Shown: positions 16,408-24,620 of the stretch, piece after piece
How positions within the stretch are numbered: the stretch's first letter is position 1
Layout of the letters: every line of letters starts with the position of its first letter
Origin: Geminocystis herdmanii PCC 6308
GTDB taxonomy: Bacteria > Cyanobacteriota > Cyanobacteriia > Cyanobacteriales > Cyanobacteriaceae
Length of the DNA stretch: 64,000 nucleotides
Reading direction: 5' to 3'
Assembly (NCBI RefSeq): GCF_000332235.1
Contig: NZ_CM001775.1
Span: forward strand, 2,076,230-2,140,229
Notes under the pieces: generated by a model
Seen by the model: the letters and a program-made list of their open reading frames with translations, nothing else
The model's database searches: none
Told to the model about the DNA's origin: nothing
Position numbers and translations under genes: made by a program

Positions 16408-18642
16408 TTAATTTTTCGTTTCTAGCTGATGTTGCACTAAGGGGCGTAAACTATTTAAACCAGCGACGATCGCAGTGCCATTATGGATTATAGTAGCGAG
16501 TAAGGGGTTTAAACCGATGGTAGAAGCAAAACCCAAGCCGATGAGATTGGGGGCAACTACTAACATGGTATTCTGTTCAATGAGATTTTGAGTTTGTTTA
16601 GCGATCGAAATTGCCTCTATAATGCTAGTAAGATCATTATTCATTAAGACGACATCCGCCGTTTCCCGTGCTATATCCGAACCATCAGCGAAAGATATAG
16701 ATACATCAGCATAAGCTAAAGCAACGGAATCATTTAAACCATCTCCCACGAAAGCCACCGTTTTACCGCCTCTACTCAAGTTTCTGACAATTTTCGCCTT
16801 ATCTTCTGGAAAAGCGTCAGCATGGACTTGATTTGTGGGAATACTGAGGGTTTTTGCCACCTGATGCGCCCTTGTTTGATTATCCCCAGTTAGCAAATGT
16901 AACTCCATCCCGAAAATATTTTGCAACTCATACAACAAACTAGCACTTTCTGGGCGTAAGGGATCAGTATATTCGAGATAACCTATTAATTCACCATCAC
17001 AGGCGACATAAACGAAAGATAACCCCTCTAAAACGTCTAATTTATCTTGATTTTGAGAAATATTAGCAAAACTTACTCCCTGAGAGCGTAAAAACTTTTC
17101 ACTTCCCACAATTACCGTTAAACCGTCAATTTCTGCCGTCATGCCCGAACCTACGCTATAATCCCAACTATGACGAGGTAAAATGTCGATTTTCTTCAGT
17201 TTACCATAGTTGACGATCGCCTCCGCCACGGGATGAGTAATTCGTTGTTCCGCAGACACCGCTAACTGCAATAATCTATCAGGGGTGATATTATCATTAA
17301 CGGTTACGACTCCCACGACTTTTATATTTCCCTCCGTGAGAGTGCCAGTTTTATCGAAAACGATAGTATCAATTTCCCCTAATAATTCCATCGTGCGCCC
17401 ACTTCTAACTAAAATACCGTGACGGGTAGTGTGATTTAATGCACCTAAGAAAGCCGTTGGCATGGAAACACGGATACCAGTAACGAAATCGAGAGTTAAA
17501 ATGGAGGCGGTGCGAGTGGGGTCTTTGGTGGTAGCGAAGACAATTCCTGCTAATATCATGGAGGGGATAATCAACTTATCGGCTAATTTTGCCGCATAGT
17601 TCGCCATTCTGGTATCATGGACTGGGGCTTTTTCTAATAACTCAATACTCGCCGCCGCCCTTGTTTGAGTGCCTATCCTTTCCGATTGTATCTTTATTTT
17701 ACCCGATCGAAGTAAAGTGGAGGCATAGACATAAGTACCAATTTGGGCAACGATGGGCATCGATTCTCCCGTGAGTTGTTGTTGGTCAACGGTTGCCTCT
17801 CCAGATGTTACTATACCATCAACGGGGATGCGTTCCCCCGGATAGACGATGACGATTTCCCCTGCTATTACCTCATCGCTTTTGATTGAAATAATTTTGC
17901 CTTCTCTTTCTACCCATGCAAAACGCCCGATGGTATCCAATAGATTAGCAGTTTTTTGCTCCGTCGATCGAGCGGTATATTCCCTAATCAAATCCCCTAA
18001 CTCATGAAGGGTAATCACAAGAGAAGGAGTTAATAACTTACCCTGTAAACCACTCAACACCAAAGCCATTAAATCGAGACAGTCGATATTGAGTTTACGA
18101 TGGATAAAAATACTTTCCATCGCCCTAGTGGCAACGGGCAAACTGGCAGTAACTAAGGCACTTCTAGCTAAAAAGGTGATTAAAGAAGAAGGGAAACCAT
18201 TGGCAACTATAGCTAAACCTGTGGAGATTAAAGGTAAAGTTAAACTTGACCAAGAAGCTCGATCGTCTTCCTTACTCTGACTATTATCATTAGGGGTATT
18301 TTCATCAATGCCATTATTTTCCGAAGCATTGGGAGACGATTCCCCAAAATTTGACAAAGTTATCCCATTCTGATCCAAATTATACCCTAAAAAGAGATCA
18401 TTTAAAAACAAATTAAGAGATATTTCTTCTCGATAATGAATAACCACACAAGAAGCCAATACATTAAAACGATAACTTTTAACTCCTTCTATCACCCCTA
18501 AACGTTTTTCCCAATCATCTTGTAAAGCCTTTGTTAAAAGGGGAGTGCGGAGGCGGATTCTTCCCTTGATAGCATGAATAAGAGAATAATCAGTGTTATC
18601 AGGAGAAATAGAATTAAGACTTGTATAGTTAGTTAATAGCAT
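16408..18642 (-). CDS. P1B-type ATPase with N-terminal HMA_2/CoBaHMA-like domain, no CPC motif
   Basis: A 744-residue P-type ATPase. The N-terminus has a small HMA-like domain starting HAIKGRIRLRTP (residues 23-34), whose basic strand matches the CoBaHMA subgroup rather than a CxxC metal-binding domain. Catalytic parts are intact: TGES (291-294), phosphorylated Asp430 in FDKTGT, His470-Pro471, TGDN (585-588) and GDGLND (633-638). The P1B helix that normally carries CPC, SPC or a Cys variant reads DFVTGIRVSMPTA (385-397), with no cysteine. The transported ion therefore cannot be read from sequence, and classical Cu/Zn/Cd export is not assured. It faces the HMA-like and DUF5132 genes further upstream on the same strand, with a toxin pair between. 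Confidence 0.9.
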   Translation of the reverse strand: MLLTNYTSLNSISPDNTDYSLIHAIKGRIRLRTPLLTKALQDDWEKRLGVIEGVKSYRFNVLASCVVIHYREEISLNLFLNDLFLGYNLDQNGITLSNFGESSPNASENNGIDENTPNDNSQSKEDDRASWSSLTLPLISTGLAIVANGFPSSLITFLARSALVTASLPVATRAMESIFIHRKLNIDCLDLMALVLSGLQGKLLTPSLVITLHELGDLIREYTARSTEQKTANLLDTIGRFAWVEREGKIISIKSDEVIAGEIVIVYPGERIPVDGIVTSGEATVDQQQLTGESMPIVAQIGTYVYASTLLRSGKIKIQSERIGTQTRAAASIELLEKAPVHDTRMANYAAKLADKLIIPSMILAGIVFATTKDPTRTASILTLDFVTGIRVSMPTAFLGALNHTTRHGILVRSGRTMELLGEIDTIVFDKTGTLTEGNIKVVGVVTVNDNITPDRLLQLAVSAEQRITHPVAEAIVNYGKLKKIDILPRHSWDYSVGSGMTAEIDGLTVIVGSEKFLRSQGVSFANISQNQDKLDVLEGLSFVYVACDGELIGYLEYTDPLRPESASLLYELQNIFGMELHLLTGDNQTRAHQVAKTLSIPTNQVHADAFPEDKAKIVRNLSRGGKTVAFVGDGLNDSVALAYADVSISFADGSDIARETADVVLMNNDLTSIIEAISIAKQTQNLIEQNTMLVVAPNLIGLGFASTIGLNPLLATIIHNGTAIVAGLNSLRPLVQHQLETKN

Positions 18643-18665
18643 GGAAACCGTGATAATATGTTATT

Positions 18666-18797
18666 ATGATTAAATCTTTTAAAAATCTTGCTACAGAAGA
18701 TATTTTTAATGGGAAAAATAGTAAATTAGCTAGAAAAATTTGTCCTCAAAATCTTTAACAAATAGTAAGAAGAAAATTAGAGAAAAATATTAGTTGA
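18666..18797 (+). pseudogene. Truncated higB-like toxin gene
   Basis: The frame starts MIKSFKNLATEDIFNGKNSK, like HigB (RelE-superfamily mRNA-cleaving toxins). It meets a TAA after PQNL, continues in frame as QIVRRKLEKNIS, and stops. Intact HigB proteins have a PxxLxxxARRKL segment here, so the internal stop lies at a recognisable place. The C-terminal two thirds and any higA antitoxin are missing. Confidence 0.6.
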
Positions 18798-18830
18798 TAA
18801 TGAGATTAAACTATTAATTTAGTAATTATT

Positions 18831-19253
18831 TTAATTATTAGATAATGTCCAATCTTGTATTTGTAAATTAGGTATTTTAGAAAAATCTTTTTGATTGCGT
18901 GTCACTACAACACCTCCAAAAGCTAAGGCAATACTACTGATTCTCAAATCTTGACTACCAATACGAATAGATTTTAAATCTTGAAAAATATTATAGGCAT
19001 TTTCATCAAAATCTAAAACAGTAATACTGTCAAAAAAATGAATGGTTAATTTTAAGTTACGATAAGCTGTCGATATAATAGGTTGTGATTTAGCTTTTTG
19101 GATAGAGTTAAGCCGTCCTTTTAATTGCTCTTCTACTGTTATTATTGTGGTAGTTATATTTGCAAATTCTATCCCCTTAATTTTGCTAACAATTACGGGA
19201 TGATTTCTTTGAAATAAAGAAATAGTATCCGTATCTAAAATATAAAGTGTCAT
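18831..19253 (-). CDS. VapC-type PIN-domain toxin
   Basis: This 140-residue protein has the PIN fold acidic set: Asp in YILDTDT (residues 4-10), Glu in TVEEQ (~40), Asp in GSQDLRISSIAL (~100) and a C-terminal NQKDFSKIPNL. PIN toxins are Mg-dependent ribonucleases that often cleave tRNA or rRNA. The stop-to-start distance to the upstream antitoxin gene is 4 bp, a typical toxin-antitoxin operon with antitoxin first. The broken higB just downstream on the other strand suggests a toxin-antitoxin hot spot. Confidence 0.88.
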   Translation of the reverse strand: MTLYILDTDTISLFQRNHPVIVSKIKGIEFANITTTIITVEEQLKGRLNSIQKAKSQPIISTAYRNLKLTIHFFDSITVLDFDENAYNIFQDLKSIRIGSQDLRISSIALAFGGVVVTRNQKDFSKIPNLQIQDWTLSNN

Positions 19254-19257
19254 TATT

Positions 19258-19626
19258 TTATTCTGGAGAAGTTAATTCAACATATTCAACTTCTAATTTT
19301 TCTTTCTCTTTTCTTCTTTCTTCCGTAATAAAATCCTGCATTTCATCGAATAATAAATCATCTTTAAACATTCCCGCAAATTTAAGCCAAGGATTTTCTT
19401 TTTGAGATTTTTTCACTTCTAAGGAGACGATTTCTTGATTGTTTTCATTAATGCTTAACAGTTGTTGTAACTGTTGCAATGCTTCTTGTTTATTTTCTGC
19501 GGTTACTTGACAATTTTGCCAACCCAAAACACAGGCATTAACTAATCCATTGTCTTGATACTGAATTAAAATACCATAAGTTTGTTTTTCCGTATGATTT
19601 TCATTGATAATTTCTGTTGTCATCAT
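19258..19626 (-). CDS. Antitoxin of the VapC-type toxin
   Basis: The protein has about 122 residues. The N-terminal half resembles a HicB-like beta-rich domain (YGILIQYQDNGLVNACVLGW). The C-terminus carries the segment KENPWLKFAGMFKDD, typical of cyanobacterial antitoxins paired with PIN toxins, followed by an acidic-basic helix. The ATG at 19626 is chosen because an AAGGAG Shine-Dalgarno lies 10 bp upstream; an in-frame ATG at 19650 lies before that site. The gene is 4 bp from the toxin gene and presumably represses the operon. Confidence 0.8.
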   Translation of the reverse strand: MMTTEIINENHTEKQTYGILIQYQDNGLVNACVLGWQNCQVTAENKQEALQQLQQLLSINENNQEIVSLEVKKSQKENPWLKFAGMFKDDLLFDEMQDFITEERRKEKEKLEVEYVELTSPE

Positions 19627-19792
19627 TGATTTATGTCTCCTTATATACATATACCCAAAAATAATGATATTTTCATCAGTAATGATTTATGAGATGAGTT
19701 TTCTTTTATTCACTGTAATTGTTAAGTTTGACAATAGAAAGAAAGTGTCATAATTCATAACTGACTGGTATAATCTGAATCTTTGGTATTAA

Positions 19793-20329
19793 TTATGTTA
19801 TGTTATCGCTTTTTGCTGTCTCAATAATACTTATTAATTTAAAACCTAAATCTAAATCGGAGAGACTTCCTGCATCGTAATTAATCACCACGGAAGCTGT
19901 TATTTGATTAATTCTGACACTGATAACGTTATCATCGTTGTTGAGTAGTCTTTCTAAACGTTTCGCAAATAAAGCATCCTCTTTTACTTGGGGAATCCTT
20001 AATCTTACTCTACCATTAACGGAATGGACGATCGACATTTCCTCCTCTTTTTTAGCCGTTGAGGATGACTGAGGTTTTTCCTGTTTTACTTCCGAAGACG
20101 AGGTTTTTTTCAACTCTCGAAATAATTGGCGAAATACTGTTGCGACTCCTAAATTGACTAATAAGGCATTTGCACCACGCAACTGAAATCTACTGGTGAC
20201 AAACAAACCAAACATCACAGGAATAATCATTTCCACTTCTTCATGTTCTTTCAAAAAAGTAGCAATTTGCTCTTTATTTACTGATTCTGAATTAGTTAAA
20301 TTTTCTGCGCTTAAAGTTGCACTGTCCAT
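19793..20329 (-). CDS. HMA_2/CoBaHMA-like membrane-associated protein
   Basis: This 178-residue protein has a hydrophobic stretch around residues 35-75, a charged low-complexity linker and a C-terminal HMA-fold domain. The domain opens with HSVNGRVRLRIP (102-113), the H-x3-G-R-x-R-L-R-x-P pattern also found at the N-terminus of the nearby P-type ATPase. Cysteines of classical HMA domains are absent. Proteins with this basic strand (HMA_2 or the CoBaHMA group) occur with P-type ATPases and in calcyanin; a role in binding anionic or metal-bearing ligands at the membrane is inference. The next gene encodes DUF5132. Confidence 0.8.
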   Translation of the reverse strand: MDSATLSAENLTNSESVNKEQIATFLKEHEEVEMIIPVMFGLFVTSRFQLRGANALLVNLGVATVFRQLFRELKKTSSSEVKQEKPQSSSTAKKEEEMSIVHSVNGRVRLRIPQVKEDALFAKRLERLLNNDDNVISVRINQITASVVINYDAGSLSDLDLGFKLISIIETAKSDNIT

Positions 20330-20419
20330 GATTTTATTTTCTCCCTATCATAGCTATATTTTCTAAATTTTAACCATAATTTATACTTAAAAGACTTAGT
20401 AAATTATGGAGAGTAAATA

Positions 20420-20701
20420 TTAATCAGAAGGAGTACTTGAAACAGTGATGGTATCCTGTTTTTTTTCTGCTTCTGCTAAAACTTCGGCTTTCGCTTCTGC
20501 TACTAAATCACCAATTTGTTCGCTAGTTTCGGCGATAGTTTCTTTAGTTTTTTGGTATAAAATTACTCCAGTTTTAATAGTAGCTTTTGCCACTGGTTTG
20601 AGGAGGGAAGCTATAGTAGGAGCGAGAATTACTGCTCCAACACCGATAGCAATAGTTTTAATAGGATCATCTTGATACATATTTCTGATTTTATCTAACA
20701 T
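20420..20701 (-). CDS. DUF5132 small membrane protein
   Basis: This 93-residue protein opens with MLDKIRNMYQDDPIKTIAIG, followed by one Gly/Ala-rich hydrophobic segment (about residues 17-35). The conserved KPVAKATIKTGV patch comes next, then an amphipathic Glu/Ala/Lys tail that probably forms a coiled coil. The pattern fits DUF5132. Proteins of this kind are repeatedly found beside HMA_2-type genes; the molecular role is unknown. It lies directly upstream of the HMA-like gene (90-bp gap), probably in one transcript. Confidence 0.78.
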   Translation of the reverse strand: MLDKIRNMYQDDPIKTIAIGVGAVILAPTIASLLKPVAKATIKTGVILYQKTKETIAETSEQIGDLVAEAKAEVLAEAEKKQDTITVSSTPSD

Positions 20702-20777
20702 TGACTTTTACTCCATGATTTATTAATAGTTAGTAGATAATATTTACTGATATTCAATTACTGAAAAATAGTTCAAC

Positions 20778-21009
20778 TTATGATTGAATAACAGAGATAA
20801 TTTTAACAGTTTTTTTATCTAATGCTACCCGACTTTTGCTCACTTGCATTACACAAGAAGAAAAGCGACTTTCTGATAAAATATCTACTCCTTGAATAAC
20901 TTCTATTGTCATTAAATGACGAATCATATCTTCCTCTTGGGTTTCAATTTTGGCTACTATAGCTTTACTCCCCCACTTTTAAATCTGGCAAAGGAAAAGA
21001 ATCGGACAT
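20778..21009 (-). pseudogene. feoA: Frameshifted feoA
   Basis: An ATG at 21009 begins MSDSFPLPDLKVGE and stops at once. A one-base shift in a run of G restores SKAIVAKIETQEEDMIRHLM, then TIEVIQGVDILSE and VSKSRVALDKKTVKII with a stop at 20778. This follows the FeoA SH3-like pattern: L-x-x-L-x-x-G, then a hydrophobic strand, R-x-L, a G-x-x-I turn and a final ISV strand. FeoA assists the FeoB ferrous-iron transporter. One frameshift separates it from a normal gene, so the lesion is recent or a sequencing error. Confidence 0.7.
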
Positions 21010-21358
21010 GAAAAACCTCTATTTTGTAAATTAAATAGTTAATTACTCCTCAATAAACAATGACAATTTTTGATTATCTTCTCTTTATTTTAGCAAGATT
21101 TTTAAATTAGATCAATTACCATTTTAACCTATTATTAACTATTTTTTGCAGTTAAAAATTGTTACTTTAATTAATTTGAAAAATGACTTTACAGATAGGC
21201 TTATAATTTAAGACTAAGATATTTTTTGAAGCCGATAAGGAAAAATAAAAATAATTACCCTCAAACAATTCAGATTCAGAGATACCAGTAATTTTTCTAA
21301 TTTTTTTTGATAATAACTCTAATGATAATAAGTTATTAATGTCATAACACTGATAAAA
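21010..21358. other. Intergenic, no gene seen
   Basis: AT-rich sequence upstream of the broken feoA and downstream of the DUF4926 gene. It should hold the old feoA promoter. No structured RNA, repeat or reading frame of note was seen. Confidence 0.6.
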
Positions 21359-21613
21359 TTAATTGGTTAAAAGAGGTTGTAAACTTCTTTGAGAAAATAC
21401 CCCATTTTTCTTTAAAGATTCTATTTTTGATTCTGCAACAGTGATAACTGCAATAGTTTCACCAATGGGATTAAATACTTCTAAACTGTAACTATCTTCA
21501 CCATTTTTCACTAAATGATGTTCCACAATATTAGGAATATCTCCCTCCCATAAGTTATATTGAGATATGTTTTCTTTTAATGCAACTGTTGTAAATAATT
21601 GAAATTTCATCAT
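21359..21613 (-). CDS. DUF4926 family protein
   Basis: This 84-residue protein has the DUF4926 pattern: KFQLFTTVALKENISQYNL, then GDIPNIVEHHL, SYSLEVFNPIGETIAVITV and ESKIESLKK. DUF4926 proteins are small beta-barrel-like proteins common in cyanobacteria and often linked to toxin-antitoxin or mobile loci; their function is unknown. A GAAGGA Shine-Dalgarno precedes two adjacent ATGs, and the second (21610) has the better spacing. It lies downstream of an IS630 remnant. Confidence 0.72.
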   Translation of the reverse strand: MMKFQLFTTVALKENISQYNLWEGDIPNIVEHHLVKNGEDSYSLEVFNPIGETIAVITVAESKIESLKKNGVFSQRSLQPLLTN

Positions 21614-21675
21614 TTTTCCTTCTTATAAATATTTGGTTAATTTTGTTTTGGCAATTATGGCATCTTGAGGTAATT

Positions 21676-22107
21676 TTATTTTTTTGGAGAATATTTAAGT
21701 TTTTTTTTGACTAAATAATAAACCACATCATAACTAACCCCTAATTGAAATTCTTTATTCAACCAGTTTTGAATTTCTTTATAACTTTGAAAATCAGTAT
21801 TTTTATCCAGTTTATCTCGCAATTTGTCGATAATTTGAGGAGAAATAAAAGGTTTTCTTCCTCCTCCCTTTTTCTCTTGTAATAATTCCTCTATTCCCTC
21901 TTGTTGATAACAACGTAACCAATATTGAATCGTTACTCGATGTTTACCGATGATTGATGCTACTTCGGTAATCGTTTTTACCTGTTGGCTTTTGAGAAGA
22001 TACAATACTTGAATTTTCTGAAAATTATCTGATGTCTTTTGCTCACTTAACAGGGTTTTTAATTGTTCGATCGACTCTATAATTTTAACTTGAGAAACTC
22101 CTGCCAT
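21676..22107 (-). CDS. IS630-family transposase N-terminal half (orfA remnant)
   Basis: This 143-residue product has the tandem helix-turn-helix DNA-binding region of IS630/Tc1-type transposases: VKTITEVASIIGKHRVTIQY and CYQQEGIEELLQEKKGGGRK, then a winged helix ending YYLVKKKLKYSPKK. In two-frame IS630 elements a downstream DDE-domain ORF follows. Here there is none before the DUF4926 gene, so the element is truncated and inactive by itself. It sits directly after the feoB stub and probably took part in its loss. Confidence 0.8.
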   Translation of the reverse strand: MAGVSQVKIIESIEQLKTLLSEQKTSDNFQKIQVLYLLKSQQVKTITEVASIIGKHRVTIQYWLRCYQQEGIEELLQEKKGGGRKPFISPQIIDKLRDKLDKNTDFQSYKEIQNWLNKEFQLGVSYDVVYYLVKKKLKYSPKK

Positions 22108-22177
22108 GAGACTATGTGTAAAAATAATTTAACAAAAACTTCTTTCTTTTTGACAAAAATCTGTTTAATCTTCCTTT

Positions 22178-22551
22178 CTAATTGCAAAATATTAATAAGT
22201 ATTTTGTTATAAAACTTAATAATAAGTCTGTAGCTACTTTTTCTTCTTCGGTAATCGGTAATAAGGAGCACATTCTGGGGTTATCAATGACAGAAAATTA
22301 TTATCCTCAATTTTGCATTTTTCTCTCGATTTTTCCATTGTTGTACTAAAGTGATTTTCGTCGGTGACATATACCCCAGTTAAGGCATTGAATAAAACAC
22401 TTTTACCCATATTTGGCATTCCCACTAAGGCTATTTCGGTGGTAGCTTTTTTCTCTGTGGTAGGAGTGGATGGCTTATTAAATAGGGATTTTAACCAATT
22501 ATTCCTCGAACCTGATGAATTACTACTGTTTGTATATTTATGAGATTTCAT
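22178..22551 (-). pseudogene. feoB: feoB remnant (G-domain start only, frameshifted)
   Basis: An ATG at 22551 opens a basic linker, then the FeoB G1 loop ALVGMPNMGKSVLFNALTG. One frameshift later the second frame reads VIDNPRMCSLLPITEEEKVA and TDLLLSF, matching FeoB VIDTPGxYSLLPxTEEE. A stop at 22178 follows, next to the IS630 remnant. The rest of the G domain and the whole membrane permease are missing. The gene cannot make a ferrous-iron transporter. It diverges from a DUF5132-like gene starting at 22753. Confidence 0.8.
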
Positions 22552-22752
22552 GTTTTTCTCCCAAAACTTTTACCGCAAAATTTTCTCAATAATTTTCTAT
22601 AATTATATTTTAATGCCGTGATTAAAGATTTTGCAAGATTATTGCAATTAATTTTTATTAATTTTTGCTTAATTTTTTAAATATTCTTGTTTTAATGCAA
22701 ATCTTATGCAATAATTTAGAAAGAAAAGTTTATTAATTGAAAAGGTATTGTT

Positions 22753-22968
22753 ATGGCTTTAGTACATTGGGATAAGTCTGTTTTAACATTACATCTCAAG
22801 GAAATGATGGAAGATCATCAAAAAGGCGATTCTACTGCACTTTTAGGCTTGAGTGCGATCGTGATGGGTACAGTTTTAATACCAGCAACGGTAAAATTAG
22901 GTAAACCTTTATTAAAAAGTATGATCAAAAGTAGTCTATCTCTTTCAATGCAGAAAAAATCTTTTTGA
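22753..22968 (+). CDS. Small membrane protein, DUF5132-like
   Basis: A 71-residue protein with a good Shine-Dalgarno (AAAGG, 7 bp before the ATG). After a polar N-terminus comes a hydrophobic segment ALLGLSAIVMGTVLIPATV and the patch KLGKPLLKSMIKSSL. The order and the KPxxKxxIK patch parallel the DUF5132 protein encoded at 20420-20701 (KPVAKATIKTGV). It is transcribed divergently from the feoB remnant. Membership in DUF5132 is an inference from this by-eye match. Confidence 0.6.
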   Translation: MALVHWDKSVLTLHLKEMMEDHQKGDSTALLGLSAIVMGTVLIPATVKLGKPLLKSMIKSSLSLSMQKKSF

Positions 22969-23126
22969 TAATAATTTTAAGCAATAAAAATTTTAAAGAG
23001 ATACAAATTTATCTATATAAATTATCAATAAAATCTAGGTATCTCTTATCTTTGATATATCTTGATCATAGAATGTGGGATAATATTAATTCATAATACA
23101 AAATAGCCTACTTTCTACATCTTCCC

Positions 23127-23399
23127 ATGACAAGCAATCATCAAGATAACCTCGAAAAATTTATTACCTTTTGTCAACAACATATAACTGGACAAGAAAG
23201 GAAAGAAGCGCAGATATTCTTAGATAGATTTTTTCAGGCATTTGGTTATGATGGTGCATTGGAAGCTGGTGCAAAATACGAAGAAGCTATTAAAAAGGGT
23301 AGCAAAAAGAAAAATACTGGCTTTGCTGATTTAGTCTGGAAACCCAAGCTACTGATTGAGATGAAAAAGGGGGAAAAAACGCTTTTAAACCTTCATTAA
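23127..23399 (+). pseudogene. N-terminal stub of an MmeI-like (type IIG) restriction-modification gene
   Basis: A 90-residue frame opens like the N-terminal nuclease part of MmeI/Eco57I-type enzymes: a helical start (ITFCQQHITGQERKEAQIFL), then GFADLVWKPKLLIEMKK, the PD-(D/E)xK-type core strand. It stops soon after, where an intact enzyme would continue for several hundred residues with helical and methyltransferase domains. No remainder is found downstream, so the gene is a relic. Confidence 0.6.
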
Positions 23400-23480
23400 A
23401 TTTAGTAAATCAATCTCAAAAATCAATTTATAATATTTTTTAGTCAAATCTTAATATTATTTTATCGATTTCGTCTAAAT

Positions 23481-23497
23481 TTTATCTCGAACTGAGG
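23481..23497. repeat. Solo terminus of a dispersed inverted-repeat element
   Basis: TTTATCTCGAACTGAGG matches the terminal repeats of the element at 58446-58645. Its complement (CCTGAGTTCGAGA) occurs alone at 35138-35150. These appear to be isolated ends of a MITE-like family. Confidence 0.5.
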
Positions 23498-23550
23498 TTA
23501 CAAACAGATATAGCAGTCAGTTATGAGTTGTGAAAATTATCTTATCATCA

Positions 23551-23585
23551 AAGGCAAGAGGCAAAAGGCAAAAGGCAAAAGGCAA
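23551..23585. repeat. Short tandem heptamer (AAAGGCA)n
   Basis: About four copies of a 7-bp unit, the complement of the heptamer at 4776-4800. The gap 23400-23714 otherwise shows only the solo repeat end at 23481. Confidence 0.8.
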
Positions 23586-23714
23586 GATTAGTCGTATCTT
23601 CGATATTTTTTCTAATAATTTATTTCTCACAAATGATTCCTGATTGCTATAAAAAATATTTTTTGTTAAAAGTCCAGTCATTATTACATCGAATATCTAA
23701 TAGGGAAGACATTA

Positions 23715-24413
23715 TCAGTTAATATCCTCTAAATTTATGCCTAATTCCCTTAATTTTGCCTCTAATTTATCAGCCCTTTCCTTTTCTTTTTCTGCCCTTT
23801 CTTTTTCTTTGTCTGCTCTTTCTTTCTCCTCTAATACTTTTTGTTTTTCCTCATTATAAGTAGAAAATCGATCGCCATTGGGATAGTATATATTTAACTC
23901 TGGTTGACTTAACTCAAAACGGATTCCTAAACGGGGGCTTTCCCAACCGTCTATATTTTCAATCATTTGTAAAATATTATCCTGTCGTACAAAACCCGTT
24001 AAATCATTCATGTCTGGATCATAAATGTAATATTCCTCGACTCCATGATTTTGATAAAACAATAGTTTGCCATACATTTCCTTCGTTGTGTTACCCGGAG
24101 AGAGAATTTCAAAGACGACTTGAGGGGCAATATTATCTTCTTTCCATTGTTGATATGAGCCACGTTCACCTTTTTCTCTACCAAATACTACCATAGCATC
24201 GGGGGCAACTCGTTTTTTATTATCACCCTCGGTGGGATACCAAAGTAAATCACCCGCTACAAACACTTGCGGATTATCGACAAATAACCAATCTAAATTA
24301 GTTTTAATGGTGGTAATCCAACGAAACTGAAGGGTATTATCTGCCATAGGTTTACCGTCACTGTCAGGATAAATAATTTCTGATTTAGTGGTTTTTTCTA
24401 GTTGAGCAACCAT
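23715..24413 (-). CDS. Uma2-family putative endonuclease (DUF820)
   Basis: This 232-residue protein is a Uma2/DUF820 member, a PD-(D/E)xK-fold family much expanded in cyanobacteria. Visible core segments are RVAPDAMVVFGREKG, PQVVFEILSPGNT and GVEEYYIYDPD, with the acidic and Glu-x-(Ser) positions expected of the metal site. The C-terminus is a charged coiled coil of repeated KEKERAD units. Cellular function is unsettled; many are thought to be nucleases of mobile or defence loci. It is a single gene on the minus strand. Confidence 0.87.
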   Translation of the reverse strand: MVAQLEKTTKSEIIYPDSDGKPMADNTLQFRWITTIKTNLDWLFVDNPQVFVAGDLLWYPTEGDNKKRVAPDAMVVFGREKGERGSYQQWKEDNIAPQVVFEILSPGNTTKEMYGKLLFYQNHGVEEYYIYDPDMNDLTGFVRQDNILQMIENIDGWESPRLGIRFELSQPELNIYYPNGDRFSTYNEEKQKVLEEKERADKEKERAEKEKERADKLEAKLRELGINLEDIN

Positions 24414-24573
24414 ATTATTTTAAATTAGATAAGGAATTTCCATGATAACAATGTTAATGCAGAATTATGGAAATATTCTGATTTACTTAGAAGCTACGCA
24501 TAATAATTATTAAAAAACGGGCTAAAGCCCTTACTACGAGGTTTCGGAAAAAATTTTTTTTAAGATGTCTATT

Positions 24574-24590
24574 GGTGGGCAATGCCCACC
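24574..24590. repeat. Dispersed palindrome GGTGGGCAATGCCCACC
   Basis: A near-perfect 17-bp palindrome followed by CCTACTTTTTT. The inverted copy lies at 30806-30822 after thiC. It could end plus-strand transcripts, but no plus-strand gene precedes it; it lies downstream of the porin gene of the opposite strand. Confidence 0.65.
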
Positions 24591-24620
24591 CTACTTTTTT
24601 GGAGAAGTCTAAATGAATGT

